From positions 34,734,399 through 34,798,398 of the forward strand of contig OZ026841.1 in the NCBI GenBank assembly GCA_964023205.1: a stretch of DNA of 64,000 nt, read 5' to 3'. The notes below the pieces were generated by a model. That model was given only the letters and a program-made list of their open reading frames with translations, was not told the DNA's origin and ran no database searches. The position numbers were made by a program, and so were the translations under genes. This document shows, one piece after another, positions 61,206 to 64,000 of the stretch (the first letter of the stretch is position 1; the number at the start of each line of letters is the position of its first letter). This DNA comes from Lutraria lutraria. Its lineage: Eukaryota; Mollusca; Bivalvia; Venerida; Mactridae.

Positions 61206-61849
61206 GTTTGTATTTCGATCTAACAACAAAGTATTTTTCAAAATTTTTGTCAAGTTTATCTCATTTTGAAAGTGTCAGTTATATTTCAAAGCAAATGCAT
61301 TCTCCTAGCTACGTCGTAAAGTTATTTTAAGTTTGGTGCTGTTTGTGTTTTTTTTCTCACCAATAAATCGTCTTGAAACGACATGAAGCCTGTCTGGTTA
61401 GTGAGAAATATCTGAAACCTGATGAAGACGACAGAAGAAGTGAGTCAATAGTTCATTCAATTACCATATAATTCTACAATAATGTAGTTATCTGTTTCCT
61501 TGTACGGATTCATTAGCAATTTACTTTTAACTTAATTGATGTCCCGTTAAATCAAATCAGCATACACTCTTGTGGAAATGAATGATGTGAAATACGATGT
61601 AGTTGTTGCACTTAAAACTCTTATTTGTTAGAAGTTCACAGAAAGCGGCACGTAGAGACAAGTAAGAATAATCTGGGCGACAGTGACTATTGGTTGTACA
61701 CTCAGTCTGTTAATTGTTAGTATGTTCATCGTCACTCTTGCAGTCACGGTCAAATGATCACTTGTCTTGTTTGTGTATAATAATGGAGGAATACATAAGA
61801 TGGAGGAAGACACCAGCCTATCCAGGACCATCGGCCTTCCATAAGCAGC
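61206..61849. other. Intergenic, nothing recognised
   Basis: No feature supported. Confidence 0.5.
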
Positions 61850-61955
61850 CTATACATCTTCCGCACATGTGAATTTTATCTGGCCCCTGGTGGGATTCGA
61901 ACTGACAGTGGTTAGCGACTTGCAGTTAATATAGACACATAGTTTAACCACTAAT
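61850..61955 (-). mobile_element. tRNA-derived SINE head
   Basis: On the minus strand an A-box-like 'agtggttaaactatg' is followed by a B box 'gttcgaatccc' (61892-61902). The body continues leftwards ('aggggccagataaaattcac') for an uncertain distance. It faces away from the SINE at 61978. Confidence 0.55.
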
Positions 61956-61977
61956 GAAAAAAGACTTTCTGTAAATT

Positions 61978-62305
61978 AGACCCGTGGGGTCGTGGACCAG
62001 TGGTTAGTGTGCTGGAATTGTAGTCCAATGATCCGGGTTCGATACCCGACCCAGGCAGGTCATACCCTTCCATTAGATATGACAACAATGACGATGGTCC
62101 TACTACACATACGGATAGTTTGTCGGTTCCTTATGGAAGAGTAAGTTAGTACTTGTTGAAATATAGTCCTGGAAGACTGGTTAGGTGAATAGGCCACCGT
62201 ATGCGCCGAGCCTGAGCGGTTTAGTTAGTTTAACCAGCGATAAAAATCATTAACATATACACAATTGTTGAAAAATGGCGTTAACTCCAAAATATAAATG
62301 TAAAT
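61978..62305 (+). mobile_element. Nearly full tRNA-derived SINE
   Basis: The head has an A box 'ggaccagtggttag' and a perfect B box 'gggttcgataccc' (about 62034-62046). The body has 'gtcggttccttatggaagag', 'taagttagtacttg', 'gtcctggaagactggttagg' and 'tgaataggccaccgtat'. The tail has 'attgttgaaaaatggcgtta' and an A-rich end. About 55 bases of unrelated sequence ('gagcctgagcggtttag...') interrupt the tail. It is the best reference copy for the other SINE fragments here. Confidence 0.8.
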
Positions 62306-62579
62306 AAAATAATATCGAGATAAGTTGATTTATTCACAAAGTGAGAAGTTGCATTTTGCTTGTTAACAATATTGCACTTACAAGTACACACGTATGTCAT
62401 TCTTGATTAAATGTCCATTCCTTCGAAACATCGTTCAAGTTGTACATTATTCAAATCCGGGTCTCATGGGGAGACATGATGGTTTCCATGACAATTTGAT
62501 AAAATATATTTTCTAAAAGCATGAAATGCTGGAAGGTTGTCAGCAGTCAGGGAAAGATTAACATAATCAGTCGAGTTAT

Positions 62580-64000
62580 TACATTACCTACAATGAAGAC
62601 AATAGACCTACATGTACATACATTGAAGACAATAGACCTACATGTACATACATTGAAGACAATATACCTACATTACCTACAATGAAGACAATAGACCTAC
62701 ATGTACATACATTGAAGACAATATACCTACATTACCTACATTGAAGACAATAGACCTACATTACCTACATTGAAGACAATAGACCTACATGTACATACAT
62801 TGAAGACAATATACCTACATTACCTACATTGAAGACAATAGACCTACATGTACATACATTGAAGACAATATACCTACATTACCTACAATGAAGACAATAG
62901 ACCTACATGTACATACATTGAAGACAATATACCTACATTACCTACAATGAAGACAATAGACCTACATGTACATACATTGAAGACAATATACCTACATTAC
63001 CTACATTGAAGACAATAGACCTACATGTACATACATTGAAGACAATATACCTACATTACCTACAATGAAGACAATAGACCTACATGTACATACATTGAAG
63101 ACAATAGACCTACATTACCTACAATGAAGACAATAGACCTACATGTACATACATTGAAGACAATATACCTACATTACCTGCATTGAAGACAATAGACCTA
63201 CATGTACATACATTGAAGACAATATACCTACATTACCTACAATGAAGACAATAGACCTACATGTACATACATTGAAGACAATATACCTACATTACCTACA
63301 TTGAAGACAATAGACCTACATGTACATACATTGAAGACAATAGACCTACATGTACATACATTGAAGACAATATACCTACATTACCTACATTGAAGACAAT
63401 AGACCTACATGTACATACATTGAAGACAATAGACCTACATGTACATACATTGAAGACAATAGACCTACATGTACATACATTGAAGACAATAGACCTACAT
63501 GTACATACATTGAAGACAATAGACCTACATGTACATACATTGAAGACAATAGACCTACATTACCTACAATGAAGACAATAGACCTACATGTACATACATT
63601 GAAGACAATATACCTACATTACCTACATTGAAGACAATAGACCTACATGTACATACATTGAAGACAATAGACCTACATGTACATACATTGAAGACAATAG
63701 ACCTACATGTACATACATTGAAGACAATAGACCTACATGTACATACATTGAAGACAATAGACCTACATGTGCATACATTGACGATAATAGACCTACATGT
63801 ACATACATTGAAGACAATAGACCTGCATGTACATACATTGAAGACAATAGACCTACATGTACATACATTGAAGACAATAGACCTACATGTACATACATTG
63901 AAGACAATAGACCTACATGTACATACATTGAAGACAATAGACCTACATGTACATACATTGAAGACAATAGACCTACATGTACATACATTGAAGACAATAG
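62580..64000. repeat. 29/30-bp minisatellite running off the window end
   Basis: About 47 units. A 30-bp type 'cattgaagacaataga' plus 'cctacatgtacata' and a 29-bp type 'cattgaagacaatata' plus 'cctacattaccta' largely alternate up to about 63400; after that the 30-bp type dominates. 'tacatgtaca' is a palindrome in every 30-bp unit. Long open frames on both strands are by-products. Confidence 0.95.

Noticed and set aside
63390..63997. Repeat-peptide frames in the end array
   Set aside because: By-products of a 30-bp unit; broken wherever 29-bp units occur.

Overview
The window is animal nuclear DNA, A+T-rich and almost entirely repetitive or non-coding. The tRNA-derived SINE heads, the SINE tails ending in a 'ggcgttaaaccc' motif, the BEL/Pao, Tc1 and PIF/Harbinger elements, and several clean minisatellites point to a lophotrochozoan, most likely a bivalve mollusc. 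This is inference from repeat style; no host gene was identified by name. There is no prokaryotic operon, CRISPR array, rRNA or convincing functional tRNA gene.

Left part (1-16.9 kb): a complete BEL/Pao LTR retrotransposon on the minus strand (835-7875) has two identical 185-bp LTRs, a primer-binding site, a polypurine tract, an AATA target duplication and one intact 1728-residue Gag-Pol frame, so it looks young. It is followed by a tRNA-derived SINE, the first copy of a three-copy dispersed repeat (11.3-12.6 kb) carrying a nested MITE-like insert, a minus-strand candidate host exon (12733-12876), a 472-bp palindromic MITE (13.8-14.3 kb), and a Tc1 element whose transposase has lost its centre in frame (16.06-16.92 kb).

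Middle (17-50 kb): mostly unannotatable DNA broken by tandem arrays: a 30-bp array at 17.8 kb, about 48 copies of a 37-bp unit at 26.5 kb ending on a foldback hairpin, a 38-bp array at 41.7 kb next to a C16/G16 inverted pair, an exact 10-bp degenerate array at 42.4 kb, and an 18-copy 37-bp array at 46.7 kb that has grown inside a SINE tail. Several SINE fragments and two further dispersed families lie between them. A short G+C-rich, hairpin-rich islet at 23.1 kb may be a terminal exon or a structured RNA.

Right part (50-64 kb): a 2.05-kb PIF/Harbinger element (50591-52639) with TTA target duplication keeps a transposase truncated by an antisense fragment of a non-LTR reverse transcriptase, and possibly the first exon of its second gene. 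It is followed by the second and third copies of the dispersed repeat, a candidate host first exon (54.63 kb), a well-bounded candidate coding exon (55857-55961), two head-to-head SINEs (61.9-62.3 kb) and a 29/30-bp array that runs off the window end.

The genes present are selfish ones. Only the BEL element appears able to supply all its own functions; the Tc1 and Harbinger copies are internally rearranged and could move only with proteins supplied in trans.
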